A program made the translations under genes and the position numbers. The notes below the pieces were generated by a model. The model had not been told where the DNA came from. It searched no databases and worked only from the letters and a program-made list of their open reading frames with translations. Positions 44,894-52,724 of a DNA stretch of 64,000 nucleotides are shown piece after piece. Position 1 is the stretch's first letter; each line of letters starts with the position of its first letter. Origin of the DNA: an uncultured Acidobacteriota bacterium (GTDB lineage Bacteria; Acidobacteriota; Blastocatellia; Pyrinomonadales; Pyrinomonadaceae); the NCBI GenBank assembly GCA_937859595.1, contig CALMAH010000029.1:17935-81934 (forward strand), read 5' to 3'.

Positions 44894-45826
44894 ATGCTTC
44901 TGCAAACAAAAACGTCACCAACGGGCTGGCTCGCTTTTGAACTGAACGTTCTCCGCCGGCTGAAATTCACGTCTGTCGCCACGCCGTTCACGCCAGAGCC
45001 CGCTCTCGGCAATTATCTCAAGCGCGTTAATGTAAAGGTGATGGCGAACGACCCGCTCCAGTCTGCCTGGACGTGCTCCCTGGCTACGATCCAGAACAAC
45101 GGCGAAACGCTGACGGACGATGATGTGAATGTCATTCTCGAAGATGTTTACGTCCCGGGCTATAAGCTCGCCAATGCGGCGCTGCGGTCGTGGTTCTCGG
45201 AGACCGACGCATGGTGGTTTGATAACATCCGGCGAAATCTTGACCGTCTCCAATCGCCTTTTGCGTTTGCCATCGGCGCCAGCCTTGTGATGGACGTCGG
45301 CGACTATGTGCGTTCTTTCATCGAAGAGACGCGCGAGCTTCGCCAACCGCTTTCCAATGTTTTTCGCCGCCTTTGGAGCCTGCGGGCCGCTCCTGTAAAC
45401 AACGGGCTCAACAACACATGTCAGAACAAATCCGTACGCGACTTTATCGCCGAGAACCAGGGTGACCTGCTGTTTTTAAGGTTGCCGCCGTCACGCGTTT
45501 CGAACCGATTCGGCATACCGGACAACGCCGTCTGGCGAGAAGAATGGCTAAGGGGCGGGAACGATTTCTGGCCTGATTTCGAATCTTCTCGGAGCGGGAT
45601 GCTCGGAATGCCCGTGGGCACGAAATCGCAATATATCGATCTGCTTACACATTCGCTGGAAAACGCCAAGCATTTTCGCACATGGGCAGTGATGCACGTG
45701 GAGACCGGGCTTATCTCGACCGAAGAGATCATTGAGGCCATCAGAAAAGTGCGAAAGGTAGCGGCGGTCTATTCAAAGGACTTTTCCGAACTTACCGGAG
45801 CTAAGGCCGTTATTATTACAACTTAA
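44894..45826 (+). CDS. D12-class adenine-methylase-like protein with degenerate catalytic motifs
   Basis: 310 residues. The layout resembles D12 (Dam-like) adenine methyltransferases: PFTPEPALGNYLKRVNVKVMANDPLQSAW aligns with the FxGxG...KVIANDL region, and DFIAENQGDLLFLRLPPSR aligns with the strand that carries DPPY. Both key sites are altered: the glycine loop reads FTPEPALG, and DPPY reads LPPS. The protein is therefore unlikely to methylate DNA by the known mechanism. The C-terminal part (DFWPDFESSRSGMLGM..., then helical) has no named domain. It follows the VOC gene by 33 bases on the same strand. The fold assignment is an inference from pattern only. Confidence 0.5.
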   Translation: MLLQTKTSPTGWLAFELNVLRRLKFTSVATPFTPEPALGNYLKRVNVKVMANDPLQSAWTCSLATIQNNGETLTDDDVNVILEDVYVPGYKLANAALRSWFSETDAWWFDNIRRNLDRLQSPFAFAIGASLVMDVGDYVRSFIEETRELRQPLSNVFRRLWSLRAAPVNNGLNNTCQNKSVRDFIAENQGDLLFLRLPPSRVSNRFGIPDNAVWREEWLRGGNDFWPDFESSRSGMLGMPVGTKSQYIDLLTHSLENAKHFRTWAVMHVETGLISTEEIIEAIRKVRKVAAVYSKDFSELTGAKAVIITT

Positions 45827-45867
45827 TTTTGCCGCGATGTGGTTTGGCTTTAGGGTGTTCGTTTCCT

Positions 45868-45945
45868 ATTGCGAACATTGCGCCTTTGCGTGACACGTTT
45901 GAGGCTAGCGAAAGAGCCAAACGCGAAGCCGCACAGATCGCGAAG
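45868..45945. repeat. CGCAAAG-type dispersed intergenic repeat, copy C
   Basis: A stretch built from TTGCGAACATTGCGCCTTTG and a following GCGTGACACGTTTGAGG, then GCGAAAGAGCCAAACGCGAAG. It has the same TTGCGCCTTTGC core as copy A at 7841. It fills the gap between the methylase-like gene and the end of the MFS gene. Confidence 0.45.
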
Positions 45946-45950
45946 ATGGT

Positions 45951-47282
45951 TTATTTTACAGCACCTGCCGCTTCGGGCCGAGGGTGCGGTTCGTTTGTCT
46001 GATGGTCTCTCGTGTTGAACTTGAAATCATCGTCTCGGTGCCGGATAAACCAAACCAGGCCTGCACTCGCCGAGAGTATCCCTGATATCAATGTTAGCGT
46101 CATCGGCGAGACATAGTAGATCATCGCCGCCGCGGCATAGCTCGAAAGGCCAAAGACGGTCAACTCCGCTCCTCGGTCGATCGTCGAGATCCGCCCGCGT
46201 ATATCGTCCGGCAGACTTCGCTGAAAGAGTGTTTCCTGTATCGCATATTCAACCCCGATCAGCGACCTCGAAAGAAAAACGAATAGCGTAAAGAGCCAAA
46301 GTGACGGCATCAGGCCCGCGATCGAAAAGAGCACGCCGTGCACGATCAGTGTCACCCAGATAAATGTGCTGTTCCGGTTTCTGAGGTCGAGATAGATCGA
46401 CGTGCGGTGGGCGATCAACATCCCGAACGTAAGGCCGAGCCCTGTTGCCGTCCACAAGACTGCGACGGCCATGTCAGGGTTCCAACCTTCCAGTCCGGCA
46501 AAGTGGACGCCGCCTGCCCGCTCAAAGATGATATTCACGGCACCGCCGCCCACTGCCCAGATAACATTCATCAGCAAGATCGTCAGTGCAAAGTGATTGC
46601 GAAAGGCATAATGGAGCCCATCGCGCATTTCTCTGAAAAATGGCTGCCGTTTTGTCCGGTCGGCCATTCGCTCACCGGTCGCGGCGTCGCGTGTCGATTC
46701 CTCCGGGATCAGCCAGACCAGATACGCCGACACCAGAAACGAAAGGGCGTTGATGACAAATGCTACCTCATAGCCAAATATCGATGCCGCCCAGCCGCCG
46801 AGGGCAGACCCCATCGCCATCAGCAAAAAACGTGTCGAGAACATCAGTGCCGTGCCCGCGAGCAGGCCCTCGCGGCCTGTCAGGTTTGGTGTGGAGGCGT
46901 TTTTCGCCCCTTCAAAAAATGCCCCGAATACCGACAGCATCGCAGTTGCCACGTAGGCTATCCAGAGGTTCTCTTTGCTGGTTACCAGCAGGAACATTAA
47001 CGCGACCGCAACCCGCGCTAGATCCGTCCAAATCATTACCTGTCGCCGGGAGAAACGGTCAACAAAGGTACCGGCAATAGGCGAGGCAAGCGCAAATGGG
47101 ATCAGCCTGCAAACAAAGAAGATCCCCGCTGCCATAGGCGACGCACCGCTCACCGCTCTGATCAGGCCGAGGCCCGCTATGAAGTTGAACCAATTTCCCA
47201 ACTCAGAGATGAACTGGCCCGCAAGCAGGTTGCGGAAGTTTCGGTTGGTCCGGATAAGCTGGCCGTAGGTAAGCGTCGACAT
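45951..47282 (-). CDS. MFS exporter, EntS-like
   Basis: 443 residues with about 12 membrane helices. N-terminal NFRNLLAGQFISELGNWFNFIAGLGLI and the loop-2/3 motif GTFVDRFSRRQVMIWTDL are typical of the EntS/MFS-3 exporter group that includes enterobactin exporters. A second motif copy RTSIYLDLRNRN is weak, as usual. The C-terminal tail is hydrophilic. It is the last gene of the minus-strand cluster with the FecA-type receptor and the PhnDCE-like importer, 81 bases after the permease. An exporter for a metallophore or a related small molecule is an attractive but unproven role; no biosynthesis genes for one are present here. Confidence 0.82.
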   Translation of the reverse strand: MSTLTYGQLIRTNRNFRNLLAGQFISELGNWFNFIAGLGLIRAVSGASPMAAGIFFVCRLIPFALASPIAGTFVDRFSRRQVMIWTDLARVAVALMFLLVTSKENLWIAYVATAMLSVFGAFFEGAKNASTPNLTGREGLLAGTALMFSTRFLLMAMGSALGGWAASIFGYEVAFVINALSFLVSAYLVWLIPEESTRDAATGERMADRTKRQPFFREMRDGLHYAFRNHFALTILLMNVIWAVGGGAVNIIFERAGGVHFAGLEGWNPDMAVAVLWTATGLGLTFGMLIAHRTSIYLDLRNRNSTFIWVTLIVHGVLFSIAGLMPSLWLFTLFVFLSRSLIGVEYAIQETLFQRSLPDDIRGRISTIDRGAELTVFGLSSYAAAAMIYYVSPMTLTLISGILSASAGLVWFIRHRDDDFKFNTRDHQTNEPHPRPEAAGAVK

Positions 47283-47363
47283 GCAAGACTAAGAATAATG
47301 AGACGCGTTGGAAAACGCTAGATGCAAACAGAATGTTCAGAATGATTCCGAGGACCACGTCTG

Positions 47364-48173
47364 TCAGGCCGTCGCTTCGGTGCCCACGAGCTTGCCGCGC
47401 AGCCACTCTCCCAGCAGATCGAGCGTTGTGACCAACAACAGGATAAAGAGCAGTACTGTCGAAAAACGGTCCCATTGCGCGAATTCCTGATAGGTGTGCA
47501 GCAGCAGGCCAACCCCGCCGGCACCTACGTAGCCGATGATCGCCGCCGACCGGATATTGTATTCCAGCATCCAGAGAAGATGGCTCATTATGAGCGGCTT
47601 TACCTGCGGAAAAAGCCCGTACTGAAAGGCTTGAACGCGTCCCGCTCCCAGCTGGCGAAGCCCGTCCGATATCTCCGTGTCGATCGATTCGAATGCGTCG
47701 CTAAAGAACTTTCCCAGATAGCCGACGCTGTAAAACGTAAGTCCGATGACGCCTGCCAGCGGATTTGGCCCCACCACGGCAACGGCGACCAATGCCCATA
47801 TCAGGCTCGGAAGCGTCCGGACCACGTTTAACACCATTCGGGTCGCCAGGTTCAGCCAGCGCGGGGCGATAGTCTGCGATCCCGCAACGGCGAGCGGCAA
47901 CGCGATAATGGCAGCAAAGAGCGTGGCCATAACAGCTATCTGAATGGTCTCGCCAAGAGCTGAGACCACCTGCGGTGTGACCGAAAGATCGGGAGGGAAG
48001 AACTGTGAGAGAAACCGGCGGAAATTGGACAGATAGTCCAGGTCGCGGCCCGAACCTTTCATTGCCGGGAGCGAAAATATGACGGCAATGGCAAAAAGCA
48101 GGAGTGTGGCCCGGAACGCCGTAAATCGCTCTCGCCAATTCAGCTTGGGTATGCCGCCGGATGTCGTTCCCAT
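47364..48173 (-). CDS. ABC permease, PhnE-like
   Basis: 269 residues, about five to six membrane helices. The cytoplasmic EAA-type loop reads SDAFESIDTEISDGLRQLGAGRVQAFQYGLFPQV, and MLEYNIRSAAIIGYVGAGGVG is characteristic of PhnE (phosphonate-type) permeases. It should form the channel for the adjacent ATPase and binding protein. Start ATG 48173 follows the ATPase stop codon without a gap, so translation is coupled. Only one permease gene is present, so a homodimer is expected. Substrate class is inferred from family, whereas regulation (see the Fur-type site at 52534) points towards iron. Confidence 0.88.
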   Translation of the reverse strand: MGTTSGGIPKLNWRERFTAFRATLLLFAIAVIFSLPAMKGSGRDLDYLSNFRRFLSQFFPPDLSVTPQVVSALGETIQIAVMATLFAAIIALPLAVAGSQTIAPRWLNLATRMVLNVVRTLPSLIWALVAVAVVGPNPLAGVIGLTFYSVGYLGKFFSDAFESIDTEISDGLRQLGAGRVQAFQYGLFPQVKPLIMSHLLWMLEYNIRSAAIIGYVGAGGVGLLLHTYQEFAQWDRFSTVLLFILLLVTTLDLLGEWLRGKLVGTEATA

Positions 48174-48878
48174 CTATCCTCTTCTCGGTTCGCTGATCTC
48201 CCAACCGCCGTTCTCGAATCCGAGCCGCAGCTCGAGATCTGCAAAGCGCTCGACCATCGCGCGATCGTGTAGCACGGCGATCACGGTGCGTTCCTTTTTG
48301 TCACAGAGTGTTCGAAAACGCTCCATCACGCGGAGTGCCAGTTGTGGGTCAAGGCTCGAGGTCGGTTCGTCAGCCAAGATGACCGCCGGGTCCTGAAAGA
48401 GTACGCGAGCTATCGCGGTTCGCTGTCTTTCACCGCCGGATATACTTCTGACCGGGCGATGGACCAGCCCGGCGAGGCCAAGTTCAGCGATGATATCAAA
48501 CGCCTGCTCCCGCTCTGCCGCCGGAAACCCGAAGAGCGTCTCCCACCATCGGTGATGTCCTAGCCGGCCGCACAATACGTTGGACAGGACACTCAGATTT
48601 CCCGTTAGCCGAAGGTGCTGAAAAACCACCCCGACAGCCGCCCGCGGGCCATCGGGAATGGAGACGGAGCCAGCCTGGGGCCGAAGGATACCGCGGAGAC
48701 ATGCGAGCAAACTGGTCTTTCCGGCACCTGACGGGCCCGTGACCACCAGAAGCTTGCCCGGCGGCAATTCCCAGGTCATTCCGGAAAAAAGCCTGCGTCC
48801 CCCGCGGCTGAGCTCCAACCCGGCCGCGGTGATCGGCCATCGGCCGCTCTGCGATTGTTCACTTTTGAACGACGACAA
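48174..48878 (-). CDS. ABC ATPase, PhnC-like
   Basis: 234 residues. Walker A GPSGAGKTSLL, Q-loop VVFQHLRLTGNLSVLSNVL, signature SISGGERQRTAIARVL, Walker B AVILADEPTSSLD and the switch His in IAVLHD are all intact, giving an active importer-type ATPase. LLACLRGIL after Walker A is typical of PhnC. An N-terminal tail (SSFKSEQSQSGRWPIT) of about 15 residues precedes the domain. The start overlaps the end of the binding-protein gene by 20 bases and its stop abuts the permease start, so the three form one unit. Confidence 0.92.
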   Translation of the reverse strand: MSSFKSEQSQSGRWPITAAGLELSRGGRRLFSGMTWELPPGKLLVVTGPSGAGKTSLLACLRGILRPQAGSVSIPDGPRAAVGVVFQHLRLTGNLSVLSNVLCGRLGHHRWWETLFGFPAAEREQAFDIIAELGLAGLVHRPVRSISGGERQRTAIARVLFQDPAVILADEPTSSLDPQLALRVMERFRTLCDKKERTVIAVLHDRAMVERFADLELRLGFENGGWEISEPRRG

Positions 48879-49746
48879 GTGCCTCCTTGAGCGGTTTGAG
48901 ATGGGCCTCCTGTTCGGCCTCGACCAGCTTAGAAGTGAAGAGCCGGTCGCGAAGCTGCGTATTCGCCTCTTCGTTCAGCATCAGCATGGCCTTCTTCAGG
49001 TCTTCGCGGTCCGGCGCCGAGACCGTTCTTCGGATGGCAATTATGTGCGTGGGAACATCGCCCTGTTCGGCTATCTTTTTCAGCTTGCCCCTTTGTTCCT
49101 CGGAGAGATGCTTGTCCTCATCTAGTACGTAATAGCTTACCGCCGCCGCCTCCGCGTCACCGCTCAATACACGCTCCACCGCCGAGACATATCCCGTGCC
49201 GAAGAATACGTTTCCCTTGCCAAAGAACTCCTCCGGGTCGTTCTTTTCGGAGACAAGGCCGCGTTTTCTGAGGTCCCATAGCGGAATGACAAAACCCGAC
49301 GTGCTCGTCCGGCTTGCAAAGGCTATCGGTTTGCCCCGGAGCTGCTCAATGGACGTATACGGTTTCTCCTTGAGCGCAAGCCAATAACTCTTGTACGTGG
49401 TCTTCCCGTTTATCTCGCCCACCAGCAGCAAGTCGGCGTCCTTCGCATTTATCAGGTCGTTCGCGCTCAGATATGCGAGATCTACCGTGCCGTTCGAAAA
49501 ACCCTCGTTGATCACCGCCCCTGAGATCGGGATGATGACCTCAAACGGACGGCCCAGCCGCGATGTCAGAAATTCTTCGAGAGCTTTTCGTTCTTCGATC
49601 ATCTGATCAGGGTTCTTGTCCGGTTTTAGGGCGATCACCACTTTCTGTGTCGGGTTCAGGTCGTTGCTCGCAGGGGCCGTATCGCCGCAGCCTGCCGATA
49701 AAATGGCTATCGAAATTAAAAAGACAAGGTGGATATGATATTTCAT
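48859..49746 (-). CDS. PhnD-like substrate-binding lipoprotein
   Basis: 295 residues from ATG 49746; the longer frame start at 49845 is rejected because the lipoprotein signal (MKYHIHLVFLISIAILSAGC) begins here. The family motifs are VVIALKPDKNPDQM near the N terminus, GAVINEGFSNGTVDLAYLSA, and the binding-loop segment AFASRTSTSGFVIPLWDL. In PhnD proteins that STSG loop binds the phosphonate or phosphate oxygens. It is anchored at the membrane by the Cys. The conserved oxyanion loop sits oddly with the Fur-type control of the receptor upstream; the ligand may be a phosphonate- or phosphate-like iron chelate, or the gene may be independently expressed. Confidence 0.87.
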   Translation of the reverse strand: MKYHIHLVFLISIAILSAGCGDTAPASNDLNPTQKVVIALKPDKNPDQMIEERKALEEFLTSRLGRPFEVIIPISGAVINEGFSNGTVDLAYLSANDLINAKDADLLLVGEINGKTTYKSYWLALKEKPYTSIEQLRGKPIAFASRTSTSGFVIPLWDLRKRGLVSEKNDPEEFFGKGNVFFGTGYVSAVERVLSGDAEAAAVSYYVLDEDKHLSEEQRGKLKKIAEQGDVPTHIIAIRRTVSAPDREDLKKAMLMLNEEANTQLRDRLFTSKLVEAEQEAHLKPLKEALVVVQK

Positions 49747-49777
49747 AAAGGTTTTGGGTACGGCAAAATGTGCCGGT

Positions 49778-50023
49778 TCAGTGGATCTCCCGGCTTGCCA
49801 GAAGGGTCCGGGAGATCTCCATACTTTCGGTTTCGCTTTTACCAATTAGCGGGCCGGCACCCGTCAGGCTTCCGCAGTATATATTTGCCACGGCATGAGT
49901 GAAGGCTTCGAATTCTTCTGTGTTCAGGCTGAGCCTTACGTTTCCGGCCGTCAGATGAACAGCATTGCAGCCCCTACAGTACCAGACCTCAAGCCTTGTT
50001 CGTTGATTCGTTTCGTCAACCAT
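49778..50023 (-). CDS. Small CxxC protein between receptor and importer
   Basis: 81 residues, ATG 50023 with GGAG 10 bases upstream. The N-terminal part has WYCRGCNAVHLTAGNVRLSLNTEEFEAF; the CxxC and nearby His could bind a metal or form a thiol site. A third Cys (IYCGS) follows. No signal peptide is seen, so it is probably cytoplasmic. I do not recognise a named family. It lies 16 bases after the FecA-type receptor and 31 bases before the binding protein, all on the minus strand, so it is very likely part of this import locus. It may handle the released metal. Confidence 0.7.
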   Translation of the reverse strand: MVDETNQRTRLEVWYCRGCNAVHLTAGNVRLSLNTEEFEAFTHAVANIYCGSLTGAGPLIGKSETESMEISRTLLASREIH

Positions 50024-50039
50024 ATTGCTTTAGCTCCGG

Positions 50040-52523
50040 CTATCTGCCAAGTTCGATCTTCACTCCCGCAAGCACCATCCTCGGGCCTGAAGGAAGTATC
50101 CCGCGCGATCGGTCAACTATAAAAGTGCGGTCAAACAGATTCTTTCCGCTTACGAAAAATGTTGTGCGGATGGACTCGACGTGGTAGTTTGCCGTCGCGT
50201 TCCAATAGGTCTGCGACCCGATCTTGCCTATCTGTCCGTTTCCTGTGGGAGAGTTCGCGTTCAGATCGTCTCCGAACTGGCTCCCGATATAGACATTCTC
50301 TATAAAGGCCTGAAACCCCTTCGCGTGCGAATATCCAACGCTGGTCGTAACCAGGCCCTCCGGGACATATGGCAGCCGGTTTCCGCTTACCGAGCAGCTC
50401 GTGGCCGACGCTCGCCGTGCAGCCGGGCAGTAGATGTCGAGAAGCGCCGAAGACGTCGTCGTACTGAACCGCTCCCCGCGAAACTCGGCGGTCGGCAGCC
50501 ATGTGATCGCTGTCCTGACAAAAAAGTTGTGCCGGGAAGGGAAGAGTCGGTCCGTGTCCAGCCTGCCGCTGATCTCAAAACCCTGCTGAAGCGTCTGCCC
50601 GCCGTTGGTCAATATTGCCCCGACACCGCCTGCCAAACTCGCCGGGACTATTTGATTCTCATAGTCGAGCCGGAAAAACGTGGCTTCGATCCCGATGCCT
50701 TTTACAGGGATCGAACGAACGCCGGCCTCGTAGTTCCAGCTTCGTTCCGGTTCGAGTTCGATCACCCCGCCCGTATTGTTAATAATATCTTCTGCCCTCG
50801 GCGGTGAAAACCCCCGATGCACCCCGGCGAAGATCGTGGTCCTCGGCAGCCCTGAATACGCCACCCCAACACCGGGAATGACCTCTCGAACAGACGTCTT
50901 GCCAACGGCGATAGGGTCAAGTAAAAGGTTCCTGCGCTCGATGTCGATCTGCTCAAATCTGATGCCGGGCGTCACGGCAAAACTACCAAAGACAAATCTG
51001 TTCTGCACAAAACCTGATAGAGCGAAGTTGTCCCTTCGATTGATCTCGGATGGAACGCCGCTCCGGCTGCTCGGCAGATCGCCGTTCTCCTGACGGCGGT
51101 CTTGTGTCTCCCAATGTACACGAAACCCGGTCTTCAGCTCTCCGCGAAGATCGGTCCCTGCTCGATATTGAAAGGTCAATTGCGGGGCGATACCGTGGGT
51201 GCCGTACTTTCTAAGTCGCCCCTCGTTGCCGCAGGTCGTGTTCAGATCAGCCATACTTAGGCAGTCGGGGTCAACGTTTAGCCTGTTCGGGCGCTGATTC
51301 GAATTTGACGATTGCCGCCACCAGTCACGAGCGAAACGGTTAGAGTATGCTGTGGTCGTCAGTACAAGAGATGGTGAGAGTACGGCAGAGTGTGAAAGCG
51401 AGAGGCCGTACCGATCCGCAAAGAAGAAGTCATTTCGAAATGGGTTCTGCCGGGGGTCCGCGGCATATTCCGCCGTGGTCAGTCCGGAATATGTAGTATT
51501 AGAATCTTCGCCGTAATAACTGAACTTGAATGTCAGCGCATTGCTCTGGTTCAGCGTCTGGACCACCTTTGTCGAGATGTCGTTCAATTCGGAACTTATA
51601 TTTTCGCGCGATCCCTTTCCTTGCTTGCGTGTGTAGTTGGCGAAGATCCCGGTGCGGCGGATCGTGCCGCTTCCCGAGACGCTGCCGTTTAGAAAGTCCC
51701 GGCTTCCGCCCGCCAGCTTAAGCGCGAATCTCGGCTTCTTTGACGGATCCGGCGTGATATAGTTGACGACACCGCCGATGGTCTGCGGGCCGTAAACTAT
51801 CTGGCCCGAACCCTTTAGCACCTCAAGCTCCGAATACCGTTCGACGGGCGGGTGATAATACGAAGCGTTGTCGCCATAAGGGGCGAACCCGAGCGGTATC
51901 CCATCCTCCAGCAAAAGAACCTTTGTTGACCGCGTCGGATTGGTGCCTCGAATGCCGATATTAACTCGAAGGCCAAAACCTTCCTCTTCTCGCAGATTCA
52001 GGCCGGATATCTTTCGGAGTGCCTCAGAGAACGAGAAAACGCGCGAATTCTCAAGCGTGTGCCGGTCGAGCCGTTCGACAGCCCCTGGCACCTCATCAAG
52101 TGCCGCCTGGGAGCCGGCTACATAGTTCGCCGATACGACCACCTCGGAAGCGATGGGCCGGGGGTAAAGAACTATGACCACCGGCCCTGCGGCGGGTGAG
52201 GCGGCCCTGGACTCGCTCAAGGCGAACCCTTCGGCAGCCGCGGAAATGACATATTCGCCCCTTCCGGAGGAGAACGAGAATTCGCCATTCGCGTCGGTGA
52301 CAAACACAGCCTTAAAGGTCCCGGAGACTGCCGTAACCTTGACTACGGCGCCTGCAACCGGTGCCGAACTCTGGTCAATGATCCTCACTGAGATCATGCT
52401 TGGCGGGGACTGGCCGAAGGCCATTCCGGCAAGTGCCGCGAGAAGAAAGGCCGCCGTTAGCAGACGGCCGGAAAGCGAAGAAGAGCGATGGCCGGAGAGG
52501 TATGAAATTTTCTTTTCCTGCAT
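50040..52523 (-). CDS. FecA-type TonB-dependent siderophore receptor
   Basis: 827 residues. Signal peptide to FGQSP (about residue 40), then a carboxypeptidase-regulatory-like domain (ISVRIIDQSSAPVAGAVVKV...GEYVISAAAEGF) and a plug with GAVERLDRHTLENSRVFSFSEALRKISGLNLREEEGFGLRVNIGIRGTNPTRSTKVLLLEDGIPLG, close to FecA (ferric dicitrate) receptors. The barrel ends SGPRMVLAGVKIELGR rather than in Phe. Loop SELEVLKGSGQIVYGPQTIGGVVNYITP is the classic plug strand. A sigma-70 promoter overlapped by a Fur-like operator stands immediately upstream. The ATG is preceded only by an A-run with no Shine-Dalgarno site. Iron-chelate uptake is the likely role. Confidence 0.9.
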   Translation of the reverse strand: MQEKKISYLSGHRSSSLSGRLLTAAFLLAALAGMAFGQSPPSMISVRIIDQSSAPVAGAVVKVTAVSGTFKAVFVTDANGEFSFSSGRGEYVISAAAEGFALSESRAASPAAGPVVIVLYPRPIASEVVVSANYVAGSQAALDEVPGAVERLDRHTLENSRVFSFSEALRKISGLNLREEEGFGLRVNIGIRGTNPTRSTKVLLLEDGIPLGFAPYGDNASYYHPPVERYSELEVLKGSGQIVYGPQTIGGVVNYITPDPSKKPRFALKLAGGSRDFLNGSVSGSGTIRRTGIFANYTRKQGKGSRENISSELNDISTKVVQTLNQSNALTFKFSYYGEDSNTTYSGLTTAEYAADPRQNPFRNDFFFADRYGLSLSHSAVLSPSLVLTTTAYSNRFARDWWRQSSNSNQRPNRLNVDPDCLSMADLNTTCGNEGRLRKYGTHGIAPQLTFQYRAGTDLRGELKTGFRVHWETQDRRQENGDLPSSRSGVPSEINRRDNFALSGFVQNRFVFGSFAVTPGIRFEQIDIERRNLLLDPIAVGKTSVREVIPGVGVAYSGLPRTTIFAGVHRGFSPPRAEDIINNTGGVIELEPERSWNYEAGVRSIPVKGIGIEATFFRLDYENQIVPASLAGGVGAILTNGGQTLQQGFEISGRLDTDRLFPSRHNFFVRTAITWLPTAEFRGERFSTTTSSALLDIYCPAARRASATSCSVSGNRLPYVPEGLVTTSVGYSHAKGFQAFIENVYIGSQFGDDLNANSPTGNGQIGKIGSQTYWNATANYHVESIRTTFFVSGKNLFDRTFIVDRSRGILPSGPRMVLAGVKIELGR

Positions 52524-52533
52524 TTTTTTTAAT

Positions 52534-52548
52534 TGAAAGTGATTTTCA
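52534..52548. promoter_or_regulatory. Fur-type operator upstream of the FecA-type receptor
   Basis: TGAAAGTGATTTTCA is an exact 7-1-7 match to the TGAWAATNATTTTCA-type Fur consensus except one base. The palindrome continues outwards as AATTGAAA...TTTCAATT over 52531-52551. It sits between the -10 box (52557) and the start codon (52523), covering the predicted transcription start, the standard position for iron-dependent repression. Confidence 0.75.
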
Positions 52549-52556
52549 ATTGCATT

Positions 52557-52585
52557 ACTCTATCCGTTTTTGCGAGATGTGTCAA
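52557..52585 (-). promoter_or_regulatory. Sigma-70-type promoter of the FecA receptor operon
   Basis: On the minus strand a perfect -35 TTGACA (52585-52580) and a -10 TAGAGT (52562-52557) are separated by exactly 17 bases. Transcription would begin around 52550, inside the Fur-type palindrome, giving a leader of roughly 27 bases. The remainder of the 52524-52724 gap holds the opposite-strand sigma-54-type site. Confidence 0.7.
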
Positions 52586-52673
52586 ATGCTTCCGAAAAAT
52601 GGGTCGAAATACGCGGAAAGGGCAGTTCCACCTGCAAATGGCATCTGGATCAATTCCGTTAGATCTTTTTCTC

Positions 52674-52689
52674 TGGTACGCTCATTGCA
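52674..52689 (+). promoter_or_regulatory. Sigma-54-type promoter of the secreted protein gene at 52725
   Basis: TGGTACGCTCATTGCA matches TGGCACG-N4-TTGCA at all but one position with exact GG-N10-GC spacing. Start of transcription near 52700 leaves a 25-base leader that contains the GGGGGGAGA ribosome site, supporting the ATG at 52725. This is the cleanest -24/-12 site in the window. Confidence 0.75.
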
Positions 52690-52724
52690 TTTCGCTATTG
52701 TGGCCGGTAATGGGGGGAGAAACT

